DNA of 64,000 nucleotides, from contig CAWCFK010000005.1 of assembly GCA_963794685.1 (NCBI GenBank), positions 248,001-312,000 on the forward strand. The letters are read 5' to 3'. The DNA is from CAVTWH01 sp963794685. Lineage in GTDB: Bacteria; Actinomycetota; Actinomycetes; Mycobacteriales; Micromonosporaceae. Below are positions 34,644-43,992 of the stretch, piece by piece (positions within the stretch are counted from its first letter, which is position 1; each line of letters starts with the position of its first letter). The translations under genes were made by a program, and so were the position numbers. The notes under the pieces were generated by a model, which saw only the letters and a list, made by a program, of their open reading frames with translations, did no database searches and was not told where the DNA came from.

Positions 34644-36656
34644 TCAGTGCGAGTAACCGCCGGTCACGTCGGCCCGACCCCAGCGGCCGGGGATGCCGTG
34701 CAGCGCCAGCCGGCCGATCTCCGCCGGTACCGCCGGGTCGCTGTGCAGCCGCTCCCCGTCCGGCTCCAGCCCCAGCACGGTACGCAGCAGCAGCAGCGGC
34801 GCCGTGGACGCCCAGGCCTGCGGCGAGCAGGCCGTCGGGAAGGCCACCGGACCGGCCGTGGCGGCCCGCGAGTAGCCCACGAACACCTCCGGCAGCCGGT
34901 AGGCGAAGTGCGAGGCGGCCTGCAGCAGCGCCAGCGCCAGTGCACCGGCCTCGGCGCGCCGCCCGTAGCGGGCCAGGCCGGCGGCGACCAGCGCGGTGTC
35001 GTGCGGCCAGACAGTGCCGTTGTGGTACTCGATCGGGTTGAACAGTGCCTGCCCCTCGGCCAGCGTGCGGATACCCCAGCCGGAGAACATCTCCGGGCTC
35101 ATCAGGTGCCGGGTCACCGGCTCGACGTGCTCGTCGGCGACCAGCCCGCTCCACAGCAGGTGCCCGATGTTGGAGGTCAGGGTCGGCACCGGGCGCCGCT
35201 CGCCGTCCAGGGCGAGGGCGTAGAAGCCCTTGTCGGGCAGCCAGAAGTCGACCGCGAAGCGCTCCTTGAACGCCTTGGCGTCGCGCTCCAGCCGGTCGGC
35301 CAGCGCCACGTCGCCGTAGCACTCGCGGGCCAGCCGGGCCATCCGGACCCGGGCGTCGTAGGCGTAGCCCTGGATCTCCACCACGCTGCGCGGCAGGGTG
35401 GCCAGCCGGCCGTCCGGGTGGGCGATCGAGTTCCAGGAGTCCTTCCAGCACTGGTTGGCCAGGCCGGAGACCGGGTTGCGGGTGTGGTAGTCCACGTAGC
35501 CGTCGCCGTTGGAGTCGGCGTAGGTCTCCAGCCAGTGCAGCGCCGCCCGGGCCGCCGGCTCCAGCTCGCGGATGGTCTGCCCGTCGCCGGTCCAGCGCTC
35601 GTACTCGTCGAGGACCACCAGGAACAGCGGGGTGGAGTCGGCGGAGCCGAAGTAGGGCGAGTGCGGCCGTTCGCCGAAGTGGGTCAGCTCGCCGTGGCGC
35701 AGCTCGTGCAGGATCTTGCCCGGCTCGGCGTCGCGGAAGTCGTCGAAGTCGGTGGCCTGGGCGGCGGCCAGCGCCTGCAGCGTGGTGCGGGCCAGCTCCG
35801 GGACGAACGGCAGCGCCTGGTAGCTGGTGATCAGGCTGTCCCGCCCGAACAGCGCCATGAACCAGGGCAGCCCGGCGGCCGGCAGCGAGGCGTCCGGTGT
35901 GGTCTCCGGGTAGAACCGCAGCGCTGCCAGGTCGACCAGGCTGCGGTGGTAGATGCGGCGCAGGTCGTCCGAGTCGGTCTCCAGGTGCGGTGCGGCGGCC
36001 AGCCACTCGTCCAGGCTGTCCGGCATGTTGGGCTGGTGCCGCTGCCGCTTGGGTACCGGCCGGTCGTGGTCGGTGGCCACCGACACCTCGACGTCGGCGC
36101 GCCAGGTCTGGCGGGGTTCGAGGCTGAGCCGGAAGGTGAGGGTGGCGTCGGTGAAGAAGGCGTCCCGGGCCCGGATGATGGTCTCCCGGCGGAAGTCCTC
36201 CCGCTGGTAGGCCAGCAGCGCCCGCCCCTCGGCGCCGCGCCGGGACAGCTCGCCGCGCTTGATCAGCTTGTTCTTCACCTCGAAGATGTCGGCGAAGTCG
36301 GCGGCGAACAGCATGGTCAACTCCGCCTGCAGCGGCGCCAGCCCGTGGTTGGTGATCTCCAGCTGCTCCTGCATGCCCTCGCCGACGTGCCGGCGGCGCA
36401 CCACCGACAGCGACGGGTTGCGGTAGATGGTGCCGGTCGGCTCGATCAGGAAGAAGAACACCTCGTCGTACTCGATCACCTCGGCGGCCAGCGCGGTCAG
36501 CGGGTTGCCGTTGAGCCGCAGGTCCCACCGGGACAGGTGACGGGTGTCCCGGTAGAACAGGCCCACCGCCGCGTCGGCCGCGGCCCGGATGTCACCGTTG
36601 CCGTCGCTGACGACGAAGGTCGAGCCCTCAAGGATGCTGATCTGGTCCGCCGACAC
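34644..36656 (-). CDS. Amylo-alpha-1,6-glucosidase-like glycogen debranching enzyme
   Basis: 670 aa. The N-terminal domain (about 1-190) matches the GDE N-terminal family: LEGSTFVVSDGNGDIRA, GLFYRDTRHLSRWDLRLNG. The rest is an (alpha/alpha)6 barrel: AGLPWFMALFGRDSLITSYQ, ELRHGELTHFGERPHSPYFG, STPLFLVVLDEYERW, NPVSGLANQCWKDSWNS, GIRTLAEGQALFNPIEYHNG. It likely removes alpha-1,6 or related glucosyl branches in the cytoplasm; the exact substrate is uncertain because close relatives are poorly characterised. It is divergent from a GT4 gene across 177 bp, a pairing that suggests a shared alpha-glucan or osmolyte role (inference). Confidence 0.88.
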   Translation of the reverse strand: MSADQISILEGSTFVVSDGNGDIRAAADAAVGLFYRDTRHLSRWDLRLNGNPLTALAAEVIEYDEVFFFLIEPTGTIYRNPSLSVVRRRHVGEGMQEQLEITNHGLAPLQAELTMLFAADFADIFEVKNKLIKRGELSRRGAEGRALLAYQREDFRRETIIRARDAFFTDATLTFRLSLEPRQTWRADVEVSVATDHDRPVPKRQRHQPNMPDSLDEWLAAAPHLETDSDDLRRIYHRSLVDLAALRFYPETTPDASLPAAGLPWFMALFGRDSLITSYQALPFVPELARTTLQALAAAQATDFDDFRDAEPGKILHELRHGELTHFGERPHSPYFGSADSTPLFLVVLDEYERWTGDGQTIRELEPAARAALHWLETYADSNGDGYVDYHTRNPVSGLANQCWKDSWNSIAHPDGRLATLPRSVVEIQGYAYDARVRMARLARECYGDVALADRLERDAKAFKERFAVDFWLPDKGFYALALDGERRPVPTLTSNIGHLLWSGLVADEHVEPVTRHLMSPEMFSGWGIRTLAEGQALFNPIEYHNGTVWPHDTALVAAGLARYGRRAEAGALALALLQAASHFAYRLPEVFVGYSRAATAGPVAFPTACSPQAWASTAPLLLLRTVLGLEPDGERLHSDPAVPAEIGRLALHGIPGRWGRADVTGGYSH

Positions 36657-36833
36657 GTCGCCTCCGTCCCCCTTTGTGCCTTCGTTTCCTTATTTGGGCC
36701 GTGACTTCCGGCGATTCGCCCTTGATCTTGCAGCGCGGCGGACAGAATCCGCAGTGGTGGGCAGTACCACCACGGTATCCAGTGCGGCGCCCCGCGTGAG
36801 CGCTTGCCAGTAACAGAAAAGAGGCCGGCCGTC

Positions 36834-38054
36834 ATGACCGACTCGGTACAGGAGCCGCCCCATCCGAACCGTCGGCGCCTACGCGTCGCGATGGTCGCTC
36901 CACCCTGGTACGAGCTCCCTCCGGTGGGCTACGGCGGGCTCGAACTGATCTGCTCAGCCCTCATCAACGCCCTGGTCAGAAGAGGACACCACGTGACCCT
37001 CTTCGGCGCCGGGACGCGCACCGGGACACTGGCCAGCAAGTTCGTCAGCACCACCCCGCAGCTGCAGTACGCGCGCATCGGTGAACTGGTCCCGGCGGTC
37101 CTGCACACCGCCCGGGTCAACAAGATGCTCGCCGCCGGTGACTTCGACGTCATCCACGACCACACCATCGAAGGACTCATCACCGGCCCGGCGCGCCCGG
37201 CGCCGACCGTGGTGACCGTGCACCTGCCGGTCGACGGCGAGCACGGTGACCTGCTGGAGGCCGCCGGCAACGCCGCCCGCCTGGTCTCCATCTCGCACAG
37301 CCAGCGCTCGCTGCGCCCCGGCCTGGCCTGGGCCGGCACCGTCTACAACAGCCTGCCGCTGGACCAGATCGGGCCCGCCTCACCGGCCGCCGTCGGTGAC
37401 GGACCGGTGCTGTGGCTGGCCCGGTTCAACCCGGACAAGGGTCCGGACCTGGCCATCGAGGCGTGCCGGGCGGCCGGGCTGCCGATCACCCTGGTCGGCA
37501 AGTGCAACGAGGCCAACGAGCACGAGTGCCTGCGCGACCAGGTACGCCCGATGCTCGGCCCGGACGTGGAGCTGGTGGTCAACGCCACCCGCCCGGTGGT
37601 GGACAGCCTGCTCGCGCAGGCCCGCTGCCTGCTCATGCCGATCCGCTGGCCGGAGCCGTTCGGGATGGTGATGATCGAGGCGATGGCGAAGGGAGTACCG
37701 GTGGTGGCGCTGCGCCAGGGGGCGGTCCCCGAGGTCGTCGAGCACGGCGTGACCGGGTTCATCTGCGACCATCCGGAGGAGCTGCCCGAGGCGCTGCACC
37801 GGGTCAAGGAGCTCGACCCGCAGGCCTGCGTCGACCACGTCCGCCGGCACTTCGGCTCGGACCTGATGGCCCGCCGCTACGAGGAGGTCTACCTGGACGC
37901 CATCGCGCACAGCCGGCAGTCCCGGCTGGCCCGGCCGTTCACCCAGCTGGTACCGACGACCGCCAACCGGCCCACCAACAGCCGCCCGATGGACCACCAC
38001 GAGCACGGGCGTACCAACCGGGGGGTCACCGGGTCGAGCGTGCAGCGCCCGTAA
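36834..38054 (+). CDS. GT4 glycosyltransferase
   Basis: 406 aa from ATG 36834 (AGAGG 10 nt upstream). GT-B fold: the N-terminal domain has APPWYELPPVGYGGLELICS and DFDVIHDHTIEGL; the C-terminal domain has VLWLARFNPDKGPDLAIEAC and the EX7E motif in PEPFGMVMIEAMAKGVPVV. Retaining enzyme using a nucleotide-sugar donor. No membrane segment. The polar C-terminal 35 residues are rich in Asn/Thr/His. Divergently arranged with the debranching enzyme. The product is unknown; alpha-glucan elongation is a guess. Confidence 0.88.
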   Translation: MTDSVQEPPHPNRRRLRVAMVAPPWYELPPVGYGGLELICSALINALVRRGHHVTLFGAGTRTGTLASKFVSTTPQLQYARIGELVPAVLHTARVNKMLAAGDFDVIHDHTIEGLITGPARPAPTVVTVHLPVDGEHGDLLEAAGNAARLVSISHSQRSLRPGLAWAGTVYNSLPLDQIGPASPAAVGDGPVLWLARFNPDKGPDLAIEACRAAGLPITLVGKCNEANEHECLRDQVRPMLGPDVELVVNATRPVVDSLLAQARCLLMPIRWPEPFGMVMIEAMAKGVPVVALRQGAVPEVVEHGVTGFICDHPEELPEALHRVKELDPQACVDHVRRHFGSDLMARRYEEVYLDAIAHSRQSRLARPFTQLVPTTANRPTNSRPMDHHEHGRTNRGVTGSSVQRP

Positions 38055-38138
38055 CGGTCCTCACGAGCGGATCCGCGCCCCGGCCAATAAGCTGGGGCGC
38101 GTCCGGCTGCCCCCAACGCCGGCAGAAGGGTACCTCCG

Positions 38139-38591
38139 GTGTCTGTGGTCAAGGGCTTCAAAGACTTCATCATGCGCGGAAACGTCGTCGACCTGGCGGT
38201 CGGCATCGTCATCGGCGCGGCCTTCACCGCCCTGGTGGGCCAGTTCACCAAGTCGTTCCTGGAGCCGCTGATCCAGCTCCTCGGCGGCGGCAGTGACAAG
38301 GTCAAGGGCGCGGTCTGGAGCCCGCACGGGGTCGACTTCGACTACGGGGCGTTCGTCAATGCCGTCATCACCTTCCTGCTCACCGCCGCGGCGCTGTACT
38401 TCCTGGTGGTGTTCCCGATGAACAAGCTCGCCGAACGGCGCAAGCGCGGCGAGGAGCCGCCACCGGCCGCCCCGTCGGAAGAGGTCAAGCTGCTCACCGA
38501 GATCCGCGACGCGCTGCTGATCCAGGGCGGCGTCCCGGCCCAGCGGGTGACCGGCGACGCTGCCGCCCGCCCGGAGCCGACCGCCCCGTAA
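38139..38591 (+). CDS. mscL: Large-conductance mechanosensitive channel MscL
   Basis: 150 aa. It begins KGFKDFIMRGNVVDLAVGIV, with the pore helix TM1 continuing IGAAFTALVGQF, then a periplasm-side loop, TM2 VITFLLTAAALYFLVVFPMN and the cytoplasmic helix with EEVKLLTEIRDALL. It is a homopentameric channel opening under membrane tension during hypo-osmotic shock. GTG 38139 has AAGGG upstream, and a TAAGCT element near 38088 could be the -10. Followed by a strong hairpin terminator. Confidence 0.96.
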   Translation: MSVVKGFKDFIMRGNVVDLAVGIVIGAAFTALVGQFTKSFLEPLIQLLGGGSDKVKGAVWSPHGVDFDYGAFVNAVITFLLTAAALYFLVVFPMNKLAERRKRGEEPPPAAPSEEVKLLTEIRDALLIQGGVPAQRVTGDAAARPEPTAP

Positions 38592-38618
38592 GCGGCCCGT
38601 CCGGTGCCGCGCGGCAGG

Positions 38619-38648
38619 CGACCGGGCCGGCATCCGGCGGCCCGGTCG
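38619..38648. terminator. Hairpin terminator between mscL and the convergent membrane gene
   Basis: A perfect 11-bp stem (CGACCGGGCCG with CGGCCCGGTCG) and an 8-nt loop, between convergent stops at 38591 and 38697. Confidence 0.7.
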
Positions 38649-38696
38649 GTGCGGCGCACCGCTCAGCGCGCGAGGGCCGGTCGGTGCGGCGGCCGG

Positions 38697-39203
38697 TCAG
38701 TGCAGCAGGTACTTGAAGCCGATGAGGAGCAGGCCGAGCGCCCCGGCGGTGACTGCCGACAGCAGCACCCCCGAGCGCCGGAAGCCGGCCTTGCGCCCCG
38801 CCGTCGCCCCGAGCGCCACCAGCAGCCCGGTGGTGACCAGCATGGCGATCAGCACCGAGGTACCCAGCTTGACCCCGAAGAAGTAGCAGACCACCAGGGT
38901 GGCCAGCGGCGCGTAGGACGCCTGGACCAGTGGCCAGCCCTCCTTGAGCACCCGTACCGACTGGGCGACGGTGAGCCGGTGCCCGGCCACCGTGTGGGCC
39001 AGCAACTCGGCATAGCGCTCGGCCAGCCAGTAGATCAGCACGGTGACCAGGACGGCGACGGCGAGCTTCGGCGCGGTGTAGTAGCCGACGCCGGCCGCCA
39101 TCACCGAGCCGCTGATGATCAGCCCGTAGATGCCCGCCGCGATCTCCCGCCGGCTGTCCACCGAGGCGCGCTGCGCGCGCTGCTCCTCCTCCTGCACCTG
39201 CAC
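38697..39203 (-). CDS. Small integral membrane protein, function unknown
   Basis: 168 aa. A charged N-terminus (about 20 residues) precedes five hydrophobic segments: EIAAGIYGLIISGSVMAAGV, LAVAVLVTVLIYWLAERYAE, YAPLATLVVCYFFGV, LGTSVLIAMLVTTGLLVALG and SAVTAGALGLLLIGFKYLL. The amphipathic stretch ERYAELLAHTVAGHRLT lies between helices 2 and 3. I do not recognise the family; similar proteins are common in actinobacteria. GTG 39203 has GACAAT 6 nt upstream, close to the leaderless pattern. It lies just upstream of the stress-signalling operon's last gene on the same strand but is separately promoted. Confidence 0.75.
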   Translation of the reverse strand: MQVQEEEQRAQRASVDSRREIAAGIYGLIISGSVMAAGVGYYTAPKLAVAVLVTVLIYWLAERYAELLAHTVAGHRLTVAQSVRVLKEGWPLVQASYAPLATLVVCYFFGVKLGTSVLIAMLVTTGLLVALGATAGRKAGFRRSGVLLSAVTAGALGLLLIGFKYLLH

Positions 39204-39252
39204 TGATCCATTGTCACCGGGGGCATCCCCGGCCGGGCGTGCTTCCGCCCTG

Positions 39253-39648
39253 TCAGGGCAGATACATGGTGACGGTGACGGTGGTACCGCGCGGGTCCGA
39301 GTCGATCCGTACCTGGTCGGCCAGTTGCCGGATGATCCACAGGCCGCGCCCGGTCACCGCGTCCACCGCGGTGCGCTGCCGCCCGGCCAGCCACGGCGCC
39401 TGGATGCCGCCGCCGGTGTCGCTCACTTCGCACCAGACCGCGGCGGTGTCCCGCCACAGCCGCAGGCCGCCCACCCCGCCGCCGTGCCGGACCACGTTGC
39501 TGGTCAACTCGTTGACGATGAGGATGAGGTCGGCGACCCGCGCCTCGTCCAGCCCGCTGGAGCTGCCGAAGCCGGCCACCCGCTCGCGCAGCTCGGCCAG
39601 CACCGCCCGGCTGACCGGATAGGTCTGCTCAAGGTCAGCCACGGCCAC
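39253..39648 (-). CDS. RsbW-like anti-sigma-factor ATP-binding protein
   Basis: 131 aa from GTG 39648. GHKL ATPase fold: N-box LILIVNELTSNVVRHGGG, G1 box EVSDTGGGIQAP, G2 box GRGLWIIRQLADQVRI. Class: serine kinases/anti-sigma factors that bind a sigma factor or phosphorylate a STAS antagonist. It overlaps the upstream REC-GAF-PP2C gene by 14 nt, so it is the last cistron of the seven-gene stress operon. It is closely similar in layout to the RsbW-like gene at 46407. The client sigma factor is not in the window. Confidence 0.87.
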   Translation of the reverse strand: MAVADLEQTYPVSRAVLAELRERVAGFGSSSGLDEARVADLILIVNELTSNVVRHGGGVGGLRLWRDTAAVWCEVSDTGGGIQAPWLAGRQRTAVDAVTGRGLWIIRQLADQVRIDSDPRGTTVTVTMYLP

Positions 39649-41197
39649 TCCGTCGGCGCAGCGCCACCAGGGCGATGTCGTCGGCCGGCTGGGCCGGCCC
39701 CACCTGAGCCACCAGCCGGCTGGCGAACGCCTCCAGGTCGCCCTCCACCGACTGCGCCGCCCGGCACAGCCGGGCCAGCCCGTCGTCCAACGGCTCGCTG
39801 CGCCGCTCCACCAGCCCGTCGGTGTAGAGCAGCAAGGTTTCTCCGACGCCCAGCCGCAGCTCCAGCTCGCCGGCTTTGCGGACCGGGATGCCGAGCAGCG
39901 GCGAGCGCCCCTCGATGAGCTCCGTCCGGCCGCCGGCACAGTGCAGCGGCGGCGGGTGCCCGGCGTTGGCCAGGGTCACCGCGCCGGAGGCGATGTCCAG
40001 GGACAGCAGGCACATGGTGGCGATCTCACCCGGCAGCAAGGTCATGATCAGCGTGTTCAGGCGGTCCAGAACGGCGGCGGGGCCGTGCCCCTCGGTCAGG
40101 TACGCGCGGGTGGCGTGGCGCAGCTCGGCCATCACCGTGGCGGCGTGCAGCGAGTGCCCGCCCACGTCGCCCACGGCGATCACCAGCCGGTCGCCGAACT
40201 GGATCACCTCGTAGAAGTCGCCTCCGATCTCGGCCACCTCACCGGCGGGGACGTAGCGCACCGCCACATCGATCCCGGGTACGTAGGGCAGGTTACGGGG
40301 CAGCAGGCTGCGCTGCAGGGTGAGCGCGAAGTCGTGCTCCTCCTCCCGCTGGCGCAGCGAGTCCAGCGCGGTCAGCAGCGCCTGGCCGAAGAGCACCAGC
40401 ACCGGCGTTCCGTCGCCGTCGCCCTGGGCACCGCCCGGCGCCAGCACGTACACCGGGGGCCGGTCGGCGCGGGAGCGCGCGGAGAGCACCCGGATCCGCG
40501 GCCCCGGCCAGGACGCCCGCGGCCAGCCCTCGGCGGAGCGCTCGGTGACCCGGACCCCGACCGGCTCCTCCTGCACCGGCACGGTCCACGAGCGCAGCGC
40601 CACCGGTGCGCCGGGACCCGCCGCGACGGCGGCCAGCCGGGAACCGTCGGCGCCGGTGGCGATGACCACCGTCGGCCCGTCCAGGATGCCGGCCGCGCCG
40701 GCCGCCGCCAGCTCCAGCAGTTGCGTCTGGCTGGCGGCCGAGCTCACCGCCACCGCCACCCGGGCCAGCTCGGCCAGCCGCCCGGCGAGCTGCTCGGCAC
40801 GGATCCGGGCCTGGTAGTAGCGCAGCACCGCGGCCACCGTGGCGAGCAGTTCGTTCGGGTCGATCGGCTCGACCAGGTAGGCGTCGGCGCCCCGTTCCAG
40901 GCCGTGGGTGCGGTCCACCGCATGGATGGCCGCCGCCGAGACGTGCACGACCGGGGTGGCGCCGTGCACCGGGTCCGCCTTGATCTGCTCGCAGACGTCG
41001 AACCCGCTCAGGTCCGGCAGGCGAACGTCGAGGACGACCAGGTCGACCCCGCCCTGTGCGACGACGGCCAGCGCCTCACCGCCGGTACCGGCCTCCAGCA
41101 CCTGGTACCCGCCCCGGCGCAGCCAGCTGGCCAGCACGTACCGCTTGGAGATGGTGTCGTCCACCACCAGCACGGTGCTGCCGGCGGCCCCGGTCAT
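39635..41197 (-). CDS. REC-GAF-SpoIIE phosphatase (RsbU-type)
   Basis: 520 aa. Receiver at 8-125 with VLVVDD and phosphoacceptor Asp57 (VVLDVRLPD); a GAF-like domain at about 130-295; and a C-terminal SpoIIE/PP2C domain (about 310-515) with the metal-binding motifs EIGGDFYEV, VGDVGGHSLHAA and LYTDGLVERR. It should dephosphorylate a phospho-STAS antagonist when its receiver is phosphorylated. It overlaps the hybrid kinase upstream by 4 nt, so the kinase is the natural partner, and overlaps the RsbW-like gene downstream. Confidence 0.92.
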   Translation of the reverse strand: MTGAAGSTVLVVDDTISKRYVLASWLRRGGYQVLEAGTGGEALAVVAQGGVDLVVLDVRLPDLSGFDVCEQIKADPVHGATPVVHVSAAAIHAVDRTHGLERGADAYLVEPIDPNELLATVAAVLRYYQARIRAEQLAGRLAELARVAVAVSSAASQTQLLELAAAGAAGILDGPTVVIATGADGSRLAAVAAGPGAPVALRSWTVPVQEEPVGVRVTERSAEGWPRASWPGPRIRVLSARSRADRPPVYVLAPGGAQGDGDGTPVLVLFGQALLTALDSLRQREEEHDFALTLQRSLLPRNLPYVPGIDVAVRYVPAGEVAEIGGDFYEVIQFGDRLVIAVGDVGGHSLHAATVMAELRHATRAYLTEGHGPAAVLDRLNTLIMTLLPGEIATMCLLSLDIASGAVTLANAGHPPPLHCAGGRTELIEGRSPLLGIPVRKAGELELRLGVGETLLLYTDGLVERRSEPLDDGLARLCRAAQSVEGDLEAFASRLVAQVGPAQPADDIALVALRRRSGRG

Positions 41198-42966
41198 GCG
41201 GCACCGTCCGGGGCGGTCGGCAGCCGGGCGCGGACGGCGGCGACCAGCCCGTCCATCGACACGGCGGCCTTGTCCAGGACGGCCGCGACGCCGCGGATGC
41301 CCAGCCGGTCGGTCACGTCGCCCGGGTAGGCGCTGACCACCACCACCGGGACGGCGTACCAGCGCTCGTCGCCGGCCAGCGCGTCCAGCAGCGCCAGCCC
41401 GTCCATCCCGGCCATCCGCAGGTCGAGCACGACCAGTGCGGGCAGCGCCTTCGCCATCGCGGCCAGCGCGGCGCTGCCGTCCTCGGCGGAGTCCGTGCGC
41501 AGCCCGGCCGAGCGCAGCGCGCCGACGGCGGCGGTCCGGAACGCCGGGTCGTCGTCGACCACCAGCACCGCACCGGGGCTACCGCCGCCACCGGGCACCG
41601 GCACGGTCAGCGGCAGCCGGACCGTCACGGTGGTGCCCTGGCCCAGCGCGCTGCGCAGCGCGATGGTGCCGCCGAGCAGGTGGACCAGGCGGCGGGCATA
41701 GGGCAGCCCCAGCCCGGTCCCCCGGATGGCGCTCTGCAGCTGGTTGCGGACCTGGTGGAACTCCTCGAAGACGCGCTCCTGCTCGGCGTCCGGGATACCG
41801 ATGCCGGTGTCGGCCACCTCCAGCTCCAGCCACCCGTCCGCGGCCACCGAGGCGGACAGCCGCACCTCGCCGTCGGGGGTGAACTTGACCGCGTTGACCA
41901 GCAGGTTGCGCAGCACCTGGGTGAGCAGGATGGGGTCGGTGTGCAGCACCGGGACGCCGGCCGGTTCGGCGACCACCAGCTCGGTGTCCGGCTTGACCAG
42001 CGGGCGCAGGGTGCCCCGCAGGGTGTCCAGGATGGGCTTGAGTTCGGTCGGCTCGACCGCCGGCTCCAGCCGCCCGGACTCCGCCTTCGCCAGGTCCAGC
42101 AGCTGGTTGACCAGGCCCAGCAGGCTGTGCGCGGAGGCGTCCACGAGGGACAGCTGCTCCTGCTGGTCGGCGCTGAGCGGGTCGGAGGACGGGTCGCGCA
42201 GCAGGCGTACCAGGCCGACGATGGAGGTGACCGGGGAGCGCAGTTCGTGGCTGACGTTGGCCAGGAACCGGGTCTTCGCCTCGCTGGCCGTGCGGGCCTG
42301 CTCGGTGCGCTGGTCCAGCTCGGCGTAGAGGGCCACCACGCCGCGGTTGGTGGCGGCCAGCTCCTCGGACAGTTCGGTGTAGAGGGCCAGCACGCCGCGG
42401 TTGGTCTCCTCCAGTTCGGCGTTGAGCCGCAGCAGCTCGTCGCGCTGGGCCTGCACCTCGGCCAGCGCCGCGAGCAGCTGCCGGTTGTGTTCGGCCAGCT
42501 CCTCCAGCGGGGTACCGGCGGTGGCCCGGGACGCCTGCGCCCCGATTCCGCGCAGCGCCCCGGCGCCCAGGGACCGGACCCGTTCGGGCAGCCACCGTCC
42601 CATCACCACCACCGTCCGCTCGGGTACCCGCTGCAGGTCCCAGAAGTCCATGAGCCGTCGGGTGGCCGCGAGGGCGTCGGCGAGCCGGCCGTCGGCCACC
42701 CCGGCCGCCTCCACCCGGAACGCGAGCACGGGTCGGCTGCCTGTGGTGGTACCACCAACGGTCACCTCCAGTGTGGCCGGCCCCAGCTCGGCCAGGATGT
42801 TGCGGGTCACCTCGGACAGCGCGGCGGCCACCCGGATCTCGTCCTGCCCCTCCAGGCCCAGCGCGGCGGCCAGCTGGCGGGCCTGCCGGCGCAGCGCGAA
42901 GACGTCCTGCTCGGTGGCGACCGGGGCGCGGAGCAGGACGATCGCCCCGTCCTCGGTGCCGTTCAT
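41194..42966 (-). CDS. Hybrid histidine kinase with RsbT-like N-terminus and C-terminal receiver
   Basis: 590 aa. Residues about 10-110 resemble an RsbT-like GHKL region (IRVAAALSEVTRNILAELGP). Residues 155-225 are a signalling coiled coil with a duplicated segment, TNRGV(L/V)ALY(T/A)EL. HisKA with His240 (FLANVSHELRSPVTS), HATPase with LLVNAVKFTPDGE and DTGIGIPDAEQ, then a receiver (465-585) with VVDDDPAF and Asp515. No membrane helix, so it is cytosolic. ATG 42966 overlaps the upstream phosphatase gene by 4 nt. It probably relays stressosome output to the receiver of the next gene product. Confidence 0.92.
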   Translation of the reverse strand: MNGTEDGAIVLLRAPVATEQDVFALRRQARQLAAALGLEGQDEIRVAAALSEVTRNILAELGPATLEVTVGGTTTGSRPVLAFRVEAAGVADGRLADALAATRRLMDFWDLQRVPERTVVVMGRWLPERVRSLGAGALRGIGAQASRATAGTPLEELAEHNRQLLAALAEVQAQRDELLRLNAELEETNRGVLALYTELSEELAATNRGVVALYAELDQRTEQARTASEAKTRFLANVSHELRSPVTSIVGLVRLLRDPSSDPLSADQQEQLSLVDASAHSLLGLVNQLLDLAKAESGRLEPAVEPTELKPILDTLRGTLRPLVKPDTELVVAEPAGVPVLHTDPILLTQVLRNLLVNAVKFTPDGEVRLSASVAADGWLELEVADTGIGIPDAEQERVFEEFHQVRNQLQSAIRGTGLGLPYARRLVHLLGGTIALRSALGQGTTVTVRLPLTVPVPGGGGSPGAVLVVDDDPAFRTAAVGALRSAGLRTDSAEDGSAALAAMAKALPALVVLDLRMAGMDGLALLDALAGDERWYAVPVVVVSAYPGDVTDRLGIRGVAAVLDKAAVSMDGLVAAVRARLPTAPDGAA

Positions 42967-43991
42967 GCCCGGGCCACCAGCACGGCCGCGTCGTCCCGAC
43001 GGCGGGCCGCCTCGCGCAGCAGGGTGGCCGCGATGACCACCGGGGTACGGGTGACCAGCCCCGGGAAGGCGGCCAGCTCCCACCGGTCGGTCAGCCCGTC
43101 GGAGTGCAGCACCACCAGGGCGCCGGCCGGCAGCGGGTACTCGAACTGCCGGATGTCCCGGCACTGCTGGCCGAGGATGCCGGGCAGGGAGACCAGGCTG
43201 CGCCGGGGCCCCTGGTCGAGCACGCTGGCGGCGATGTTGCCGATGCCGGCGAAGCGCAGCACCCCGGCGGGGTCCAGGTCGGCCACGGCGGCCACCGTGC
43301 CACGGGTGTGCCCGGTGCGCTCGTGCAGCTGGCGCAGCAGCTGCGCCGGCTCGAGGTCCCCGGCGGCACGGAACTCGGCGAGCACCGCCTGGGCCGCGGT
43401 CGCCGCCTGCGGGCCGTGCCCCAGCCCGTCGCAGAGCAGCAGCTGCCGTCGTCCGGCCACGCTGCGGGCGGCGTAGCCGTCGCCGCAGACCTGTTCGCCG
43501 GCGATCGGTCGGGACACCCCGCTGACCCAGTCCGGCGTGAACGCCTCGGCCGGCCCCACCGTGGCCGCCAGCACCGTACCGGCGCCCGGGCGGGAGTAGA
43601 TGTCCAGCGTGGTGGCGAGTCGACCGACCGCACCCAGGCCGATGCCGAGGGTACCGGCGGTGGAGCGCCCGTCCGCCAGGAAGCCCTCCACGTCGGCCAT
43701 GCCCGGCCCACGGTCGACCGCCACGATCTCGACGCCGGCCTGCCCGCCGCCGCGTCGGGCGCGCAGCAGCACCGTCCCGTCGTCGGCGTGCCGGCCCAGG
43801 TTGGTCGCTATCTCCGCGGCGACGATGGCCAGGTCGGCGCAGCTGCGCTCGGGCAGCCCCAGTTCGGTGCCGAGGGTCACCGCCGCGCGGCGCACCGCCG
43901 GGGCGGTGGCCGGCTCGGCCACCGCCAGCCAGACCCGGTCCTCGACGACCAGCGCAGCGGCTTCGGAGTCGGGGGCGCGGGGCGTGTTCAC
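42963..43991 (-). CDS. HATPase-SpoIIE phosphatase fusion (RsbX-like)
   Basis: 342 aa. The N-terminal GHKL domain (1-145) has IVAAEIATNLGRHA, AVDRGPGMADVEGF and GIGLGAVGRL; the C-terminal PP2C domain (about 150-342) has LLLCDGLGHGPQAATAAQA and LVVLHSDGLTDRW. B. subtilis RsbX is a free PP2C that resets RsbR/RsbS; here a switch-kinase-like domain is fused to it. Located directly after rsbT (1 bp gap) and overlapping the hybrid kinase, it most likely dephosphorylates the STAS proteins of the stressosome. Confidence 0.9.
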   Translation of the reverse strand: MNTPRAPDSEAAALVVEDRVWLAVAEPATAPAVRRAAVTLGTELGLPERSCADLAIVAAEIATNLGRHADDGTVLLRARRGGGQAGVEIVAVDRGPGMADVEGFLADGRSTAGTLGIGLGAVGRLATTLDIYSRPGAGTVLAATVGPAEAFTPDWVSGVSRPIAGEQVCGDGYAARSVAGRRQLLLCDGLGHGPQAATAAQAVLAEFRAAGDLEPAQLLRQLHERTGHTRGTVAAVADLDPAGVLRFAGIGNIAASVLDQGPRRSLVSLPGILGQQCRDIRQFEYPLPAGALVVLHSDGLTDRWELAAFPGLVTRTPVVIAATLLREAARRRDDAAVLVARA

Positions 43992-43992
43992 C

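Noticed and set aside
34188..36704. 838-codon plus-strand frame opposite the debranching enzyme
   Set aside because: Low-complexity Gly/Val/Arg composition typical of GC-driven antisense frames; the minus-strand gene has clear motifs.
41056..43476. 806-codon plus-strand frame opposite the hybrid kinase and phosphatases
   Set aside because: Antisense shadow without motifs; the minus-strand genes have intact catalytic residues and coupled junctions.
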